Assembly: GCF_041734735.1 (NCBI RefSeq)
Contig: NC_134899.1
Coordinates: forward strand, 5,953,649 to 6,017,648
Direction: 5' to 3'
DNA: 64,000 bases
DNA from: Babylonia areolata
Lineage: Eukaryota; Mollusca; Gastropoda; Neogastropoda; Buccinidae
A model generated the notes under the pieces. That model searched no databases, was not told the DNA's origin, and saw nothing but the letters and a program-made list of their open reading frames with translations. Shown here in pieces: positions 1-11,782 of this stretch. Made by a program: the position numbers and the translations under genes. How positions within the stretch are numbered: position 1 is the stretch's first letter; every line of letters starts with the position of its first letter.

Positions 1-1871
1 TTCTTACCTCCATATAACGATGAATGAGATAACAAACAATTGCAATACTCATAGCAAATAAAAAACCCAATCTTTTCTAACTGCTATCATTATTCACCAC
101 AGGCTTACAGTTACCTCCAGGTGAATCTTATTATGTCTGAAAAACCTTCAGTAACCATCAAAATATCACTGATCATGTTGTGTTTTGAAATAACTGAACT
201 CAATGCACACACACACACTCACACCACAAAGCGGTCAACTTTTGCATGGACAATAAAGTAAAGACAAGAGACAAAAAAAATTCTTGACAGAAACATCAAA
301 AACACAAAGAGAAAAAATGTTTCCCTGTTAGTATGCACATCACCCACTTTACCAGGCAAATGTCTGAAAAAGATGTTCCGCACCACACACGCAACTGGAT
401 GACATTTTCTGACTGGTCCTATATGCTTCTGAATGTTTGCCACATTTTCACAGACATATTTTCCCTACATAGAATACATGCCCTCTTTTCCACGGCTTTC
501 CTCTACACCACAACTGAGATTAACAACACAATGCCACTGTTTCATTCTGTGGATCCTACAACACCATTTTTGAAAGGCACTTGTGCCTCTTTCTTTTTTG
601 ACTTCTCATTTACTGGATCCAGCAGCCCACCTTTTCTAAATTATATTTACAATATCATTCACACGTCTGCAATGTATAAATCATGTTTTTTAAAGGTCTG
701 AAATAAACGATAAAAAGAGAAGGAAAAAGGCAAGGAAAAGGTAAAGGTTATTAAACACAAAATACCAAAGCCAGCACTTCAATAAAACTCTGGAACCTTT
801 TTTTTTCACCAATATAGTGAAATATACCACTAATGGTGATGCCATAACATGAATTAAATACCAATCTTTGACGATTCCATGATCAAGCCCACAATAACAA
901 CAATCCTGACTGGTGTATCATTTAACATATACCTGTTACACAATATGAAGATTATCAACCAGTATCAAAATGGTTGATTAATAACCCCACAAACAGATCA
1001 TGCAAAATGGGCTTTCTGCCATCCTTCTCCCTCTTAATCAAACAAGGCAGGAAAAGTATTCTTGACTCATATGTGAGTCTTGTTATCAAGGAAAAATAGA
1101 AAAAGAAAAGAATGGGAAAAAAAACTCCTACCCCTATCTCCCAAAAGCAAGAAAAAAATCTTGTGCTTAAGCAGTCTCTCAATTTTTCAGATGCTGCATT
1201 ATTTGGGAACGCTTTGGTGTTATTGCATTTCAAAAACGCCATTCATAACGCAACTGTATTAAATAATTATGGATAAATGGAACAGGAGATGTATTATCAT
1301 TACGATATGAATTTCTTTTTATCAAAAAGGAACACATTCTTTTATTTCATTTTTCCTATTTGGCATGTCTCTGCCACATTTGTTTTGAATTTGGTTATCT
1401 GCTAAAGAGTTCCCCTTGTTTATAAGATGAATACACAAAATGTCTGATACTGAGTAGATACAAATGTGAAAATAATTTCTGGTATGTCTGTCCAGATTAG
1501 AAATGTACTTTTCATGACTCTCATTGACATGCAGTGTCTCTATGCAGATGATAGCTAAATAAGTTTTATTAACATTTTTCACCCTGCCAAGGATAATTTC
1601 TTTGCCATTTGAGGTTGCTGAGAAAATACCAACATTAAGTTATCAAACACTGACAAAATGACTACCAAAACAGGTAATCATGTAGACTCACTCTGTAAAT
1701 GCATACAAGTAAAAAATGTTGGGTTACATCTGTCACAATGTTAGGAGGTGTGGTAGGAACTGCACTGCAGATGGTGGGGGAGATAAAACAAAAATCCTGC
1801 CCTTGGTGAATGTAGTAACAGCTGCGATTCCTGAGGATCTGGTGCATCATTTCAAAGAAGCCTGTGGTTAA

Positions 1872-1875
<4 letters not shown>

Positions 1876-1918
<43 letters not shown>
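1876..1918. repeat. (GT)n microsatellite
   Basis: About 21 uninterrupted GT units. Read on the minus strand it gives Cys/Val or His/Thr runs that are not protein. Confidence 0.95.
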
Positions 1919-1919
<1 letters not shown>

Positions 1920-2238
1920 CCAGCATGCCATTTGTCAATCTGATGGTTTCACCAGCAGGCATGGCATTAACACAAAAGTCATGAACTACCTCTTTTGAAT
2001 GTATGGTTGAAACAGTGGAGGATAAATTGATCATGACAGTCTTGTTGGCTGCCTCTTAATAACTTTTTTTTCATAATTTTCTCTAAGATGACAGACTGTT
2101 ACTTTCATCAACATCACCAAGGGCCAGCCAGAATTTAAGATTTAGTACTGAAAACAAAAAATACATTTTAATTCAATAAATACCTTTAAAAAAAACCCCA
2201 AAAAACCCCCCAAAACAGGCTATCAATATATGAACTAC

Positions 2239-2282
2239 CTTGACAATGTCCGTAGGAACATCAAGTTCTCCAATTAGATAAC
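2239..2282 (-). CDS. FRY: possible furry exon 41 (weak)
   Basis: A 44-nt open block reading YLIGELDVPTDIVK, with a gtagtt donor and an aag acceptor. Entry phase fits the end of exon 40 (one base carried over, giving Gly). The acceptor has a poor pyrimidine tract and I cannot match the peptide to a remembered furry segment, so this is only a candidate. Confidence 0.3.
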
Positions 2283-2693
2283 CTTACAATTATCAACAGT
2301 CACCAAACATGAGAACTTTGACACTGAAGTGATAGTGTGGTGGGCAGAGGGGGTGGAGGAAGCTTTCTTCAATATTTATTATTTTTCAATTTATATAAAA
2401 ATGCAGGAACACAATCCTCTTCCAATTGCTCTGCAGAAAAGGCTGATAAAATCTAAAGTGTTTTTTTGTTTTTGTTTCTTTTTTCATAAAGTGTTAGTTT
2501 CATCCAGCATAGTTAATTGAAAACCTGTCTTTACAACTGAACAATCTATGTCAAAGAACCAATCCATCCTGGTGCTCACAATTGATAGCCTGTCCTTTTA
2601 ACTGAATGATCTAAGTTAATTGATGGCCTGTCCTTTTGACTGAATGATCTCAGTTAAAGAACCAATCCACCCTTGTGCTCGAACACAGGTCAC

Positions 2694-2762
2694 CTTCGGA
2701 GTCTACCAGGGTACATGTACCCTCCCCACTCTCCTCCTCCTCCTCTGCTTCCTCGTCTTCCT
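2694..2762 (-). CDS. FRY: furry exon 40 (acidic segment)
   Basis: A 69-nt exon between cttgcag and gtgacc reading EEDEEAEEEEESGEGTCTLV then DSE. Phase 1 in and out, matching exon 39. It is a glutamate-rich linker following the conserved C-terminal HEAT block; the glutamates are coded by a perfect run of GAG codons. Identity as furry rests on phase, strand and position, less on homology. Confidence 0.65.
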
Positions 2763-4061
2763 CTGCAAGACACACACAACCTGCAGACTGAGGCAGGACC
2801 ACCAAGGACACAGACGCTCTCCTCCTTCAGCTTACAGGAGCATGCCATTCCACATTCAGAAGCATGCAACTTACATGTAACAAACATGCCCTCATGCAAA
2901 AATATCTTGAGCATCAGAGGAGTAAGTACTGTCAATAGACTGCTGGAGAGTTCCACAGCCATTTAGTGAAATCACGAGCAATGCTACAGGCTATCGACAT
3001 AGGCAAAAGCAGCAAAAATGTGCTGTCCTACATTTCTTCAGTTGATAGTCTCAAAACAACAACAACAAAATATGAAGCAAAAAAAAAAAAAAAAAAAAAG
3101 TAGCCTGCTGTTTTGCGTGTTCTGTCTCTCTCATTCATTTTTGTTGCTCGCAAATTTAGAGAGTCATTCAACTTCGACAGCACAGACCATGTGACACACC
3201 TCTATAAGTCATGTAAGCATGGAACTCTTGAGCGGTCTATCCTTCATATTTCTCCAGTGCTTGACATGGGCACAAATACATATGGACTCTGTTATCTTTC
3301 TTCATGAAAATAAACGAAAATGACCTCACATGAAGGGACAAACTACTTTCAATGTCTTCAAACATGCACAATAAATCATACTGAAAAATGATATTGAAAC
3401 AAATCATATACGGTCACTTAGAATTAGAAACATTATAAAGATAAACTGCTATGAAGTATTTCAAGAGCACATAAAATTATGAACATTATGAGATAAGCCA
3501 CAACAGATGATTTGAAGAGAAAAATAACATACATCAAAAGCCACAGGTGACAGTTACAGAGCAGTTTAACCATGAATTAATGCTATTAATTTTTTACCTG
3601 TCAGTGTCTACATACTTAATCATGCCAAACAAGAAAAATAAGGAGCATAAATTATCAACTTATTACAAATTTACATAGTAAGTGCATTACAATTCTATAT
3701 GAAAACTAATCCATGAACCCACTTTGGTGCTTTACATGCTGTCAAAAATGAAAACAAATCAAAGCCATACAGTTCTAAGTCAAGTCTCTCTGTCCATCCA
3801 ATACGACTGTCAGTGTCTTTGGACACTTACTGGCTGACTGGATCAAGCCCACAGAGCCGCCCACCTATCATCACGACACAATGCATCATGCAGAAAGGAC
3901 AGAACCACCCCATCAGCATAACTGACCAACAGACACACAGGAAAACCTGCACAACTGGATCATGCAAAACAATGGGAACGGTTGTTGACACCAACACAGT
4001 GCTAGAAACAATGCGAACGGTTGTCACAGCAATTTAAGGCCACCCCCCTCCCCCCACCCAC
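2763..4061. other. intron 39
   Basis: AT-rich intron. It holds a 23-base A run near 3079 and nothing else I recognise. Confidence 0.7.
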
Positions 4062-4407
4062 CTGGGATGTTGTGCCCTCTGTGCATGAAGACGGAGGCGG
4101 AGTAGCTGGTGCTGCGGGCGTGGTGTGAGGGGTGGGGGTAGGAGTGCTTGGGGGCGATGATGGCGCTGCGGCGGTTGATCTCCATCTGGTCCTTGGCCAG
4201 GTTGGGGGTGGACATGAACAGCTCACGCATGAAGTCAATGGGTCGGAACTCCAGGTCCAGGTTGTCCACGAAGGCCTCCAGGGTCAGCATCATCTCCGTC
4301 ACGTAGCCCTGCATGTCCTCTCCCTGCTCCGCCACTGTCTCCACCAGCCGTGACAGGATGTCTGACAGCATCTGGGTGCTGGGGCGCACCTGCAGGGCTC
4401 GCAGCAC
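4062..4407 (-). CDS. FRY: furry exon 39
   Basis: A 346-nt exon, the longest seen here, opening VLRALQV and containing MLSDILSRLVETVAEQGED and then a Ser/His-rich tail (HPSHHARSTSYSASVFMHRG). The first half matches the conserved furry C-terminal cell-morphogenesis block; the tail is a variable linker. Acceptor gtgacag, donor gtgggt, phase 0 in and 1 out. Confidence 0.93.
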
Positions 4408-4852
4408 CTGTCACACACCGCCACACCCACCGTCAGCGCTGCTCCATGTCTCACGTGTCACATTCTGGCTTAACCCTTTTACCACCAATACTGCATTTTT
4501 TTGCACCGGCAAGGTTCAGCGCCTACATCGCTGAAATGCGACCAGACCATGGGACGGTTATCCACAAACCTACCACTCTTAATTTTCGAAGGTAGGTTAG
4601 GCCATCTTTCGTATTAGTCACAGGGGAATCCCCAGCTATTCTTAGATGCCATCTTTCTCTGCTTCTGGCACCAGGGATTGCTGCGCTCTAAACTGACTGG
4701 CAAAACAACAACAACAAAAACCTCTCTTTCTGTGACTCACACGCTGTTGTGCACACATGCACACACACACAAACACACACACACAGAGTCCACAAAGAAA
4801 ACCCAGGCACTGATCAACAGATCCACATCTAGAACCACTGACGCCTAAGTAC
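4408..4852. other. intron 38
   Basis: A 445-bp intron with a short CA-rich tract near 4756-4786; nothing else recognised. Confidence 0.7.
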
Positions 4853-5063
4853 CTGAAAAGACCTGCCCGCGTAATGCCGAGAGGAACACGACAAGGCCAG
4901 CTGCAGCGCCACCTGGGACCAACGCTGCTCGACGAGAGCCATGGGGGACAACTCCTTGAAGCAGCGAACCACACACTTGAGGACATGCTGCAGGAGAGTA
5001 GAGCTTTGGGTCACCAGCAGTTTGGGGGTGATGTCTTCAGAGCTCCACAAGGGCCTGCCTTTT
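4853..5063 (-). CDS. FRY: furry exon 38
   Basis: A 211-nt exon reading KGRPLWSSEDITPK and ending LALSCSSRHYAGRSFQ, one of the best conserved furry stretches. It completes an Arg codon with exon 37 and ends in phase 0 at gtactt. A 43-bp tandem array starts exactly at its acceptor. Confidence 0.96.
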
Positions 5064-5346
5064 CTGTTCACAGCACAACACAATGCCTGCTTTACAACAA
5101 GGCTATCTATTCATGGCACAACACAATGCCTGCTTTACAACAAGGCTATCTGTTCATGGCACAACACAATGCCTGCTTTACAACAAGGCTATCTGTTCAT
5201 GGCACAACACAATGCCTACTTTACAACACAGCTCCCTGTTTACAACACAACGTCTGCTTAATAACAAGGCTATCTGTTCATGGCACAACACAATGCCTGC
5301 TTTACAACAAGGCTATCTGTTCATGGCACAACACAATGCCTGCTTA
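5064..5346. repeat. 43-bp tandem array on the exon 38 acceptor
   Basis: About six copies of a 43-bp unit (acacaatgcctgctttacaa plus the rest) starting at the intron side of exon 38. The unit carries a copy of the acceptor: minus-strand gccatgaacag followed by ATAGCC mirrors the true gctgtgaacag followed by AAAAGG. One copy is shortened near 5222-5270. Confidence 0.9.
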
Positions 5347-5744
5347 AAGAAACAAAAACAAAAAACAACAACCAAAGACGAAAAGTATTCAAAGCTCTCT
5401 GCAAAAAATCTGGGTGAATGGACCAGCGAGGCAGAAAATGAGAAAGAAAGAGACAGCGGAAAGAAAATGAAAAGCTAGAAACACAGTGACAGAAAAGAGG
5501 AAACTTCTTGCACAGAATTTCCAAAAGGTGAGGAAATCATTTATAGTCAAAGAGCCTTCAGCCTCCCCACTGGGGTCTGAAAGGAAGACAGAAGGGAAAG
5601 AAGACAGAAACAGAAAGGGATGCAGCGAGGGAGAGACAGAGACAGAGGGACAGACAAGAATGTAACAGCTGTACATACAGGAACACATCAGTTGGCAAAT
5701 GTGCATCATGATGCAGCATACAAACAGAAACGACAAGCTTAACA

Positions 5745-6125
5745 GTTGAGTGGTTGCAGCATTTGACTTGCGATCTGGGGACCCAGAGTTTAAATTCCAG
5801 TCATTCTGCCTGGTGAGTTAATGGTGGAGATTTTTCTTGTCTCCCACGTTATGAGATATGTAGACCTACAGGTGCCTGAACCCACTTCATAGGCACAAGC
5901 ATGCAGCAGATCAAAGGCACACATTAAAGATCCTGTAATCCATATCAGCATTTTGTGGGGTTATGGAAACAAGAATATACCCACCATGCACACCGCCAGA
6001 AACAAAGACTGGCTGTCTACACAGTGGGGTAAAAACAGTTGTTCATGTAAAAGCCCTCTTGTACATACAAGTGGACGTGGGAGTTTCAACCTATCAACAC
6101 AGAGGAAGAAGAAAAGAAAAACATA
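5745..6125 (+). mobile_element. tRNA-derived SINE, family C
   Basis: Resembles the copies at 58515 and 23815: a tRNA-like head (gagtggttgcagcatttgac), then a body with taaagatcctgtaatccat and catgcacacc, then a tail with gacgtgggagtttcaacc and GAA-rich end. Sense opposite to furry. Considerably diverged, hence old. Confidence 0.75.
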
Positions 6126-6169
6126 AACCATCAAAAACACATAAACTGCACCCTCATGCACACGCACGC

Positions 6170-6331
6170 ACATATATGCACACACATGCACACACACACA
6201 TATTTATGCACACATTAACACACACACACACACACAAGCACACACACACATTTATGCACACACATTAACACACACACACACACACTCACACACACATGCA
6301 CACATGCACACACACACACACACACACACAC
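6170..6331. repeat. (CA)n microsatellite
   Basis: Interrupted CA repeats with several ATGCACAC variants, lying about 50 bases from the donor of exon 37. Confidence 0.9.
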
Positions 6332-6379
6332 TTCACATTTGTTCATCTGATGTCCTGCCCCCTTCAAATCGGTTCCAAC

Positions 6380-6545
6380 CTGGAGTCTTTGAAGTTGAGC
6401 AATGCCTTGATGACCTCTTCCACCGTGCCAAAGCTGTCCACGTCTGACAGCTCATTGGCTGTATCTGCCGTGATGGTGGCACTGCTGTCAATACTGAAGG
6501 TCGACTTGGCGATGTACTGAATGTGGGGGTCACAGGGAGGGCACT
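6380..6545 (-). CDS. FRY: furry exon 37
   Basis: A 166-nt exon reading ECPPCDPHIQYIAKSTFS, a Thr/Ala/Asp-rich stretch, then TVEEVIKALLNFKDSR. Position and the final helix match the part of furry just before the LWxxEDITPK block. Acceptor ctgtcacag, donor gttgga (weak, +3 T), phase fits exons 36 and 38. Confidence 0.88.
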
Positions 6546-7314
6546 CTGTGACAGAAATGTTCGGTCACTCATCACCTGTCTGATATCATGTTATCTGGGT
6601 AACTGTCAACACCTAAGGCAAGTACAGTAATCCAAAAAGTTGCTGCTTGCAATGCAAAGCTGTTAAGAAAGAAAGGAAACATTTATCTTTGATGTTTTTA
6701 TTCACTTGTCCTCAACAACAACAATTGCATACTGTTAATACAAATATGTTTGTAATTAAGTTGTATTGACATGTAAAACATACAGAACTGCAACTTCTAA
6801 AACCTCTGTGAGATTTACCATGAATGTTCCATCAGAGATGTTCACAAGACAACCAACTAACCCAGCAGTCATGGAGAAGAGATATGTTTATTCATGCTTA
6901 CACCCCTACAATTTATGCTGGGCAAAAACTGTTTTCAATAATAGCCAAAAAAAAGCGTAAGATGAGACAGAGCGCAAACCTGACAAGATGGCATGGAGAG
7001 CCTTGGCCAAAGGAATGATTCAGCGCTTATAGCTTTTAGAGGCGTTTGATTGGTTAAGAGCGGACGGGGCAAGACGGCTCGTCTTTTCACTGTTAGCCGC
7101 GATAAATTTGGCCAAGCAGAGCAAACCGATAGGCCTAGTTTGCATCAGTTTGACATGGTACAGTATATGACACCAAACACGAACTTAAAGGTCCTTTGTC
7201 ACTGGGAATGTCAACAACCAGGAACATTCTCTGATCCTATCAACATGGAAGGTGCACTCATCTCAACATGTTTGATTAACTGCTAGGTGAGAAGCCCTAA
7301 CTGGCAAAGTAACA

Positions 7315-7440
7315 AGCTCCAATAAGAACCCCAAGTTGGCTGAGTAAGAACCCCAAGTTGGCTGAGTAAGGACCCCAGAGTGCCCAGGTAACAGGCCAAA
7401 ACTGGCTCGGTAAAAAGGAACAACTGGCATGATATGCTAA
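7315..7440. repeat. short 21-bp tandem repeat
   Basis: Decaying copies of aagaaccccaagttggctga; two adjacent copies are nearly identical, outer ones are degraded. Confidence 0.7.
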
Positions 7441-7516
7441 ACTTACTTTGGTAAGAAGTGTGCAATGAGAAACAACCAGCGTAGGATCCTATCACAAGTC
7501 AGTCAAGACGTCATCA

Positions 7517-7571
7517 TGCACACACACATCACACGCACACACACACATACACACAAACACACACACACATT
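7517..7571. repeat. (CA)n microsatellite next to exon 36 donor
   Basis: CA-rich tract about 35 bases downstream (in transcript sense) of the exon 36 donor. Confidence 0.9.
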
Positions 7572-7605
7572 CTCCCCCCTACCCCCCGTGCCCAAGAGCA
7601 CTGAC

Positions 7606-7785
7606 CCAGAGTGTGCGGGGCGTCCCTGTCCTCAGAGATGACCTTGAGGGTGTCCGCCATGTTGGACTGGTAGCTGATGAGGAGGCGGGCGGTGGCCGGG
7701 TGGTCGTGATAGGAGGCCAGCAGCAGCAGGTTCTGCAGCAGCTTCTTGCAGTGCTCGTACACCAGCGCCCGGCTGTGGTCCAACC
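7606..7785 (-). CDS. FRY: furry exon 36
   Basis: A 180-nt exon reading GLDHSRALVYEHCKKLLQNL and ending near HTLG. Matches the furry block DHxxPEVYEHCKRLLLHLL. Donor is gtcagt with C at +3. Phase 1 in and out. Confidence 0.94.
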
Positions 7786-8027
7786 CTGCACACACACAGA
7801 ACTTCCAAGTTGGTGTAACACAGACACCAAGGAGGAAAAGGTGGTAATGAAATGAAATAAAAACAAGAAAATGAAAAGAAAGTCTTCCATGGATGCTGAA
7901 AAGCCCTGCATATCTGCAGAACTTAGACACGTCCAATGATTCCTCCTAAAAATAAAGATAGAAAAAAAGAAATAAAAATAGAATGGAACAGAATAAAGAT
8001 GAACTGGTGGCAAACAGCGGTGAGAGA

Positions 8028-9540
8028 CTTCAAACTTATTGACAGACGACAGGGTGACATCAGCAAACAGCGGAGAGAGACCTCAAACTTGTTGACAGAC
8101 GATAGAGTGACATCAGCAAACAGCGGAGAGAGACCTCAAACTTGTTGACAGACGATAGAGTGACATCAGCAAACAGTGGAGAGAGAGACCTCAAACTTGT
8201 TGACAGACGATGGGGTGACATCAGCAAACAGTGGAGAGAGAGACCTCAAACCTGTTGACAGACGATGGGGTGACATCAGCAAACAGTGGAGAGAGAGACT
8301 TCAAACCTGTTGACAGACGATGGGGTGACACCAGCAAACAGTGGAGAGAGAGAGACCTCAAACTTGTTGACAGACGATGGGGTGACATCAGCAAACAGTG
8401 GAGAGAGAGACCTCAAACCTGTTGACAGACGATGGGGTGACACCAGCAAACAGTGGAGAGAGAGACCTCAAACCTGTTGACAGACGATGGGGTGACACCA
8501 GCAAACAGTGGAGAGAGAGACCTCAAACCTGTTGACAGACGATGGGGTGACACCAGCAAACAGTGGAGAGAGAGACCTCGAACCTGTTGACAGACGATGG
8601 GGTGACATCAGCAAACAGTGGAGAGAGAGACCTCAAACTTGTTGACAGACGATGGGGTGACATCAGCAAACAGTGGAGAGAGAGACCTCAAACTTGTTGA
8701 CAGACGAAGGGGTGACATCAGCAAACAGTGGAGAGAGAGACCTCAAACTTGTTGACAGACGATGGGGTGACACCAGCAAACAGTGGAGAGAGAGACCTCA
8801 AACTTGTTGACAGACGATGGGGTGACACCAGCAAACAGTGGAGAGAGAGACCTCAAACTTGTTGACAGACGATGGGGTGACATCAGCAAACAGTGGAGAG
8901 AGAGACCTCAAACCTGTTGACAGACGATGGGGTGACACCAGCAAACAGTGGAGAGAGAGACCTCAAACTTGTCGACAGACGATGGGGTGACACCAGCAAA
9001 CAGTGGAGAGAGAGACCTCAAACTTGTCGACAGACGATGGGGTGACACCAGCAAACAGTGGAGAGAGAGACCTCAAACCTGTTGACAGACGATGGGGTGA
9101 CACCAGCAAACAGTGGAGAGAGAGACCTCAAACCTGTTGACAGACGATGGGGTGACACCAGCAAACAGTGGAGAGAGAGACCTCAAACTTGTCGACAGAC
9201 GATGGGGTGACATCAGCAAACAGTGGAAGAGACCTCAGACATGTCGACAGACGATGGGGTGACACCAGCAAACAGTGGAGAGAGAGACCTCAAACTTGTT
9301 GACAGACGATGGGGTGACACCAGCAAACAGTGGAGAGAGACCTCAGACATGTCGACAGACAATGGAGTGACACCAGCAAACAGTGGAGAGAGAGACCTCA
9401 AACTTGTTGACAGACGATGGGGTGACATCAGCAAACAGTGGAGAGAGAGACCTCAAACTTGTTGACAGACGATAGGGTGACACCAGCAAACAGTGGAGAG
9501 AGACCTCAGACATGTCGACAGACAATGGAGTGACACCAAC
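8028..9540. repeat. 55-bp tandem array
   Basis: About 27 copies of a 55-bp unit built around gttgacagacgatggggtga. Units differ by small changes (catcagc/caccagc, cttgttg/cctgttg, and a gtcgacag subtype gathered after 8950). It lies inside intron 35, about 240 bases from exon 36. Long open frames across it on both strands are a by-product of the repeat. Confidence 0.95.
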
Positions 9541-9717
9541 AAACTGGCTGGGGACCTTGGAGTATGGAGTGAACTGACTGCCTAATGCATCCAGCTACAC
9601 AGCAGCATCTTAGTCTAGGTAATTAACAGAATAAAATGGAATGGAACAGAACAGAATTGTGTAACAGAAATAAAAACAGCAAGACAGAAAGAAAGAGACA
9701 GGAAAGCCCAGAGACAG

Positions 9718-9832
9718 CGAGACAAAGAGAGAGAGAGAGACAGAGAGAGGGACACACACACACACACACAAAATATACAGGGAGAAAGAGAGGAGAGGGA
9801 GGAGAGAGAGACAGAGAGAGAGAGAGAGAAGT
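9718..9832. repeat. purine-rich and CA tract
   Basis: GA-rich sequence with a CA run near 9751-9769. Confidence 0.85.
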
Positions 9833-10084
9833 AGACACTCTGACTCTTTACTGTCATTAGCTTAACAGCCCATGCGACAGGTGGGATACAGGGGAAGTTA
9901 CAGTGTCATTTTATCCAATCATCTGAAAAAAGTAAAACAAAGCAAAAACACTAGCGCACAAAATATTACGAAAATTATTTTAACAAACAATAACCACCAA
10001 ATTACACAAAAACATCATCAGATTGACCATCCAAGTATGATTTCTATGTGCTTATATTCTAACCTTCAAGATAATTATTTGGGA

Positions 10085-10405
10085 AACCATTAAATCTTTG
10101 CACATATTTTGCATTTACAGGTGTTTTGATCATTTATTTTCTTTTTCCAAATATTCACTGCCTCAGAGACGTATTTTGCAACTGATAGGATAATGCTTTT
10201 GTTATTTGATGTTAAAACACTGACTAGGTCTTTCCTCTTTGCTGCAGCTGTTTCAAAGAGTGTACACTTTTCCCGAACCTCCTCGTAACTTTTCAAACTG
10301 AATATGAAATGTTTCTCATCTTCTTTACCCCCACCACACATTGGACAAGGAGATGTTGGTAATCCACCTGTCTCAAACATCTTTTGTTAGCATTCAATCC
10401 AACTG
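10085..10405 (-). mobile_element. LINE fragment (C-terminal zinc-knuckle part of ORF2)
   Basis: The minus strand reads CPMCGGGKEDEKHFIFSLKS and continues YEEVREKC, the Cys-x2-Cys...His...Cys tail found at the end of many LINE reverse-transcriptase proteins, followed by a stop near 10090. Upstream (in its own sense) it is cut off by a long CT tract at about 10410. A 5'-truncated, dead copy in intron 35. Confidence 0.6.
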
Positions 10406-10409
10406 TTCT

Positions 10410-10421
10410 CAATGAGAGAAG

Positions 10422-10452
<31 letters not shown>

Positions 10453-10651
10453 GGGGAGAGAGAGGGAGAGAGAGAGGGAGAGAGAGAGAGAGATAAAGGG
10501 GAGAGATAGACAGACAGTGAGAGAGAGAAGGAGAATGAAACAGAGAGACAGAGAAAGAGAGAGAGATGGAGAGAGAGAGAAGGAGAGAGAGGGGGGGAGA
10601 GAGAGAGAGAAAGAAGGGGAGAGATAGTGAAAGAGAGAAGGAGAATGAAAC

Positions 10652-10690
<39 letters not shown>

Positions 10691-10817
10691 GAGAGAGAGA
10701 GAGAGAGAAAGAAGGGGAGAGACAGAAAGACAGTGAGATAGAGAAGGAGAATGAAACAGAGAAAGACAGAGATAGAGAGAAGGAGAGAGAGAAAGAGACA
10801 GAGAGAGAGAGAGAGAG
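10410..10817. repeat. 400-bp GA tract abutting the exon 35 donor
   Basis: Almost pure GA purine sequence on the plus strand, so the transcript has about 400 nt of CU-rich RNA that begins about 8 nt after the exon 35 donor. Contains internal repeats of a roughly 110-bp block (gagaatgaaacagagagaca recurs). Confidence 0.95.
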
Positions 10818-10824
10818 CACGGAC

Positions 10825-10925
10825 CGAGGAAGATGATGTGCAGCATGAGGGGCAGGTGTGGCGACCAGTCCACCAGCAGTCCGTCCAGCACCAGGTCAGA
10901 CAGGAACATCACCGCTATGTTGCTC
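10825..10925 (-). CDS. FRY: furry exon 35
   Basis: A 101-nt exon reading [20 protein letters not shown] then [12 protein letters not shown], matching furry CNIAVIxxTDLIVDHxxxVDW. Donor gtccgt (C at +3) runs straight into a CU tract. Phase 2 in, 1 out. Confidence 0.95.
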
Positions 10926-10944
10926 CTGCACTCACCCCGTCACC

Positions 10945-11182
10945 CACACACACACACACATACACAACCACACACACACACACACATACATGTAAACATA
11001 CACATTCACACACATACTCACATGCACCCCCCACCACCACACACACACACACACATACACAACCACATACACACATACATGTATACACACACATACACCC
11101 ACCCACACACACACACACATACTCATACATACATACACACACATACACATACTCGCACACATACATACATACACACACAGAT
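10945..11182. repeat. (CA)n microsatellite cluster
   Basis: Interrupted CA and CATA repeats just upstream of the exon 35 acceptor. Confidence 0.9.
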
Positions 11183-11412
11183 TTATAACTACAGCCAAAT
11201 GACAAAAAGAGACAGGCGTTAAACATTTTCTTTCATTTTCCGGTTTGCTTGTTTTCAAAACAACAGTTTTTCTGCTTTTATCTCAATCCATTTGTTTATT
11301 TCTTATGACTCATTGTCTTCATGTATGAAAGTAAATTTACGAATTTTTACAATTCAGGTGCCTTCTAGTATCGTAATCCATTTGTTTATTTTTAAGAAGC
11401 CCACAATCACAG

Positions 11413-11600
11413 GTAAACACACACACATATACACACAAACACACATATACACACACATACACACAAACACACGCACACACACTCAGACACACAAACACAC
11501 GCACACACAGACACACAAACACACACTCAGACACACAAACACACACACACAAATGAACACACACACTCACACAAACACACACGCACACCCACACACACAC
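11413..11600. repeat. (CA)n tract joining the exon 34 donor
   Basis: CA repeats with A and G interruptions that run to within about 5 bases of the exon 34 donor, so the donor gtctgtgtgtgtgtg is part of the microsatellite. Confidence 0.9.
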
Positions 11601-11604
11601 AGAC

Positions 11605-11782
11605 CTGTGAAATCCCTGTGTGGCGGGCATGTCTTCGGGCAGCAGGTCGTTGAGGGGAGCGAAGTAGCCGCCATAGGCCGGCATGGGCAGGGGGTAGGGC
11701 ACGGGGGACTCGCTGCGCCGAACCTCTGCAGAGGCTGCGCTCCTCTCATTCCTCATCTGCACGTGGGTCAGCACCTCGTCGT
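11605..11782 (-). CDS. FRY: furry exon 34
   Basis: A 178-nt exon reading [15 protein letters not shown], then [20 protein letters not shown]. Matches the furry PxPMPxxGGxWxPLVDYLPE motif. Acceptor cctggcag, donor gtctgt (C at +3). A 64-bp array starts at the acceptor. Confidence 0.94.

Larger units (their letters stand above)
1..2693. other. furry intron sequence, left edge
   Basis: AT-rich intronic sequence downstream of exon 40. Apart from the GT microsatellite near 1876 and one weak candidate exon at 2239-2282 I see no coding segment that resembles the rest of furry, and no recognisable mobile element. Confidence 0.6.
6546..7605. other. intron 36
   Basis: About 1.06 kb. It contains a short imperfect 21-bp tandem repeat (7315-7440) and a CA microsatellite ending close to the exon 36 donor; otherwise no recognised element. 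Confidence 0.7.

Noticed and set aside
8028-9540. Regular repeats resembling a CRISPR array (also 15455-17130)
   Set aside because: Units are contiguous with no unique spacers, and the surrounding gene is animal.
10293-10912. Ser/Leu-rich frames of 167-175 codons
   Set aside because: Translation of the GA/CT tract; only the exon 35 segment at its end is coding.
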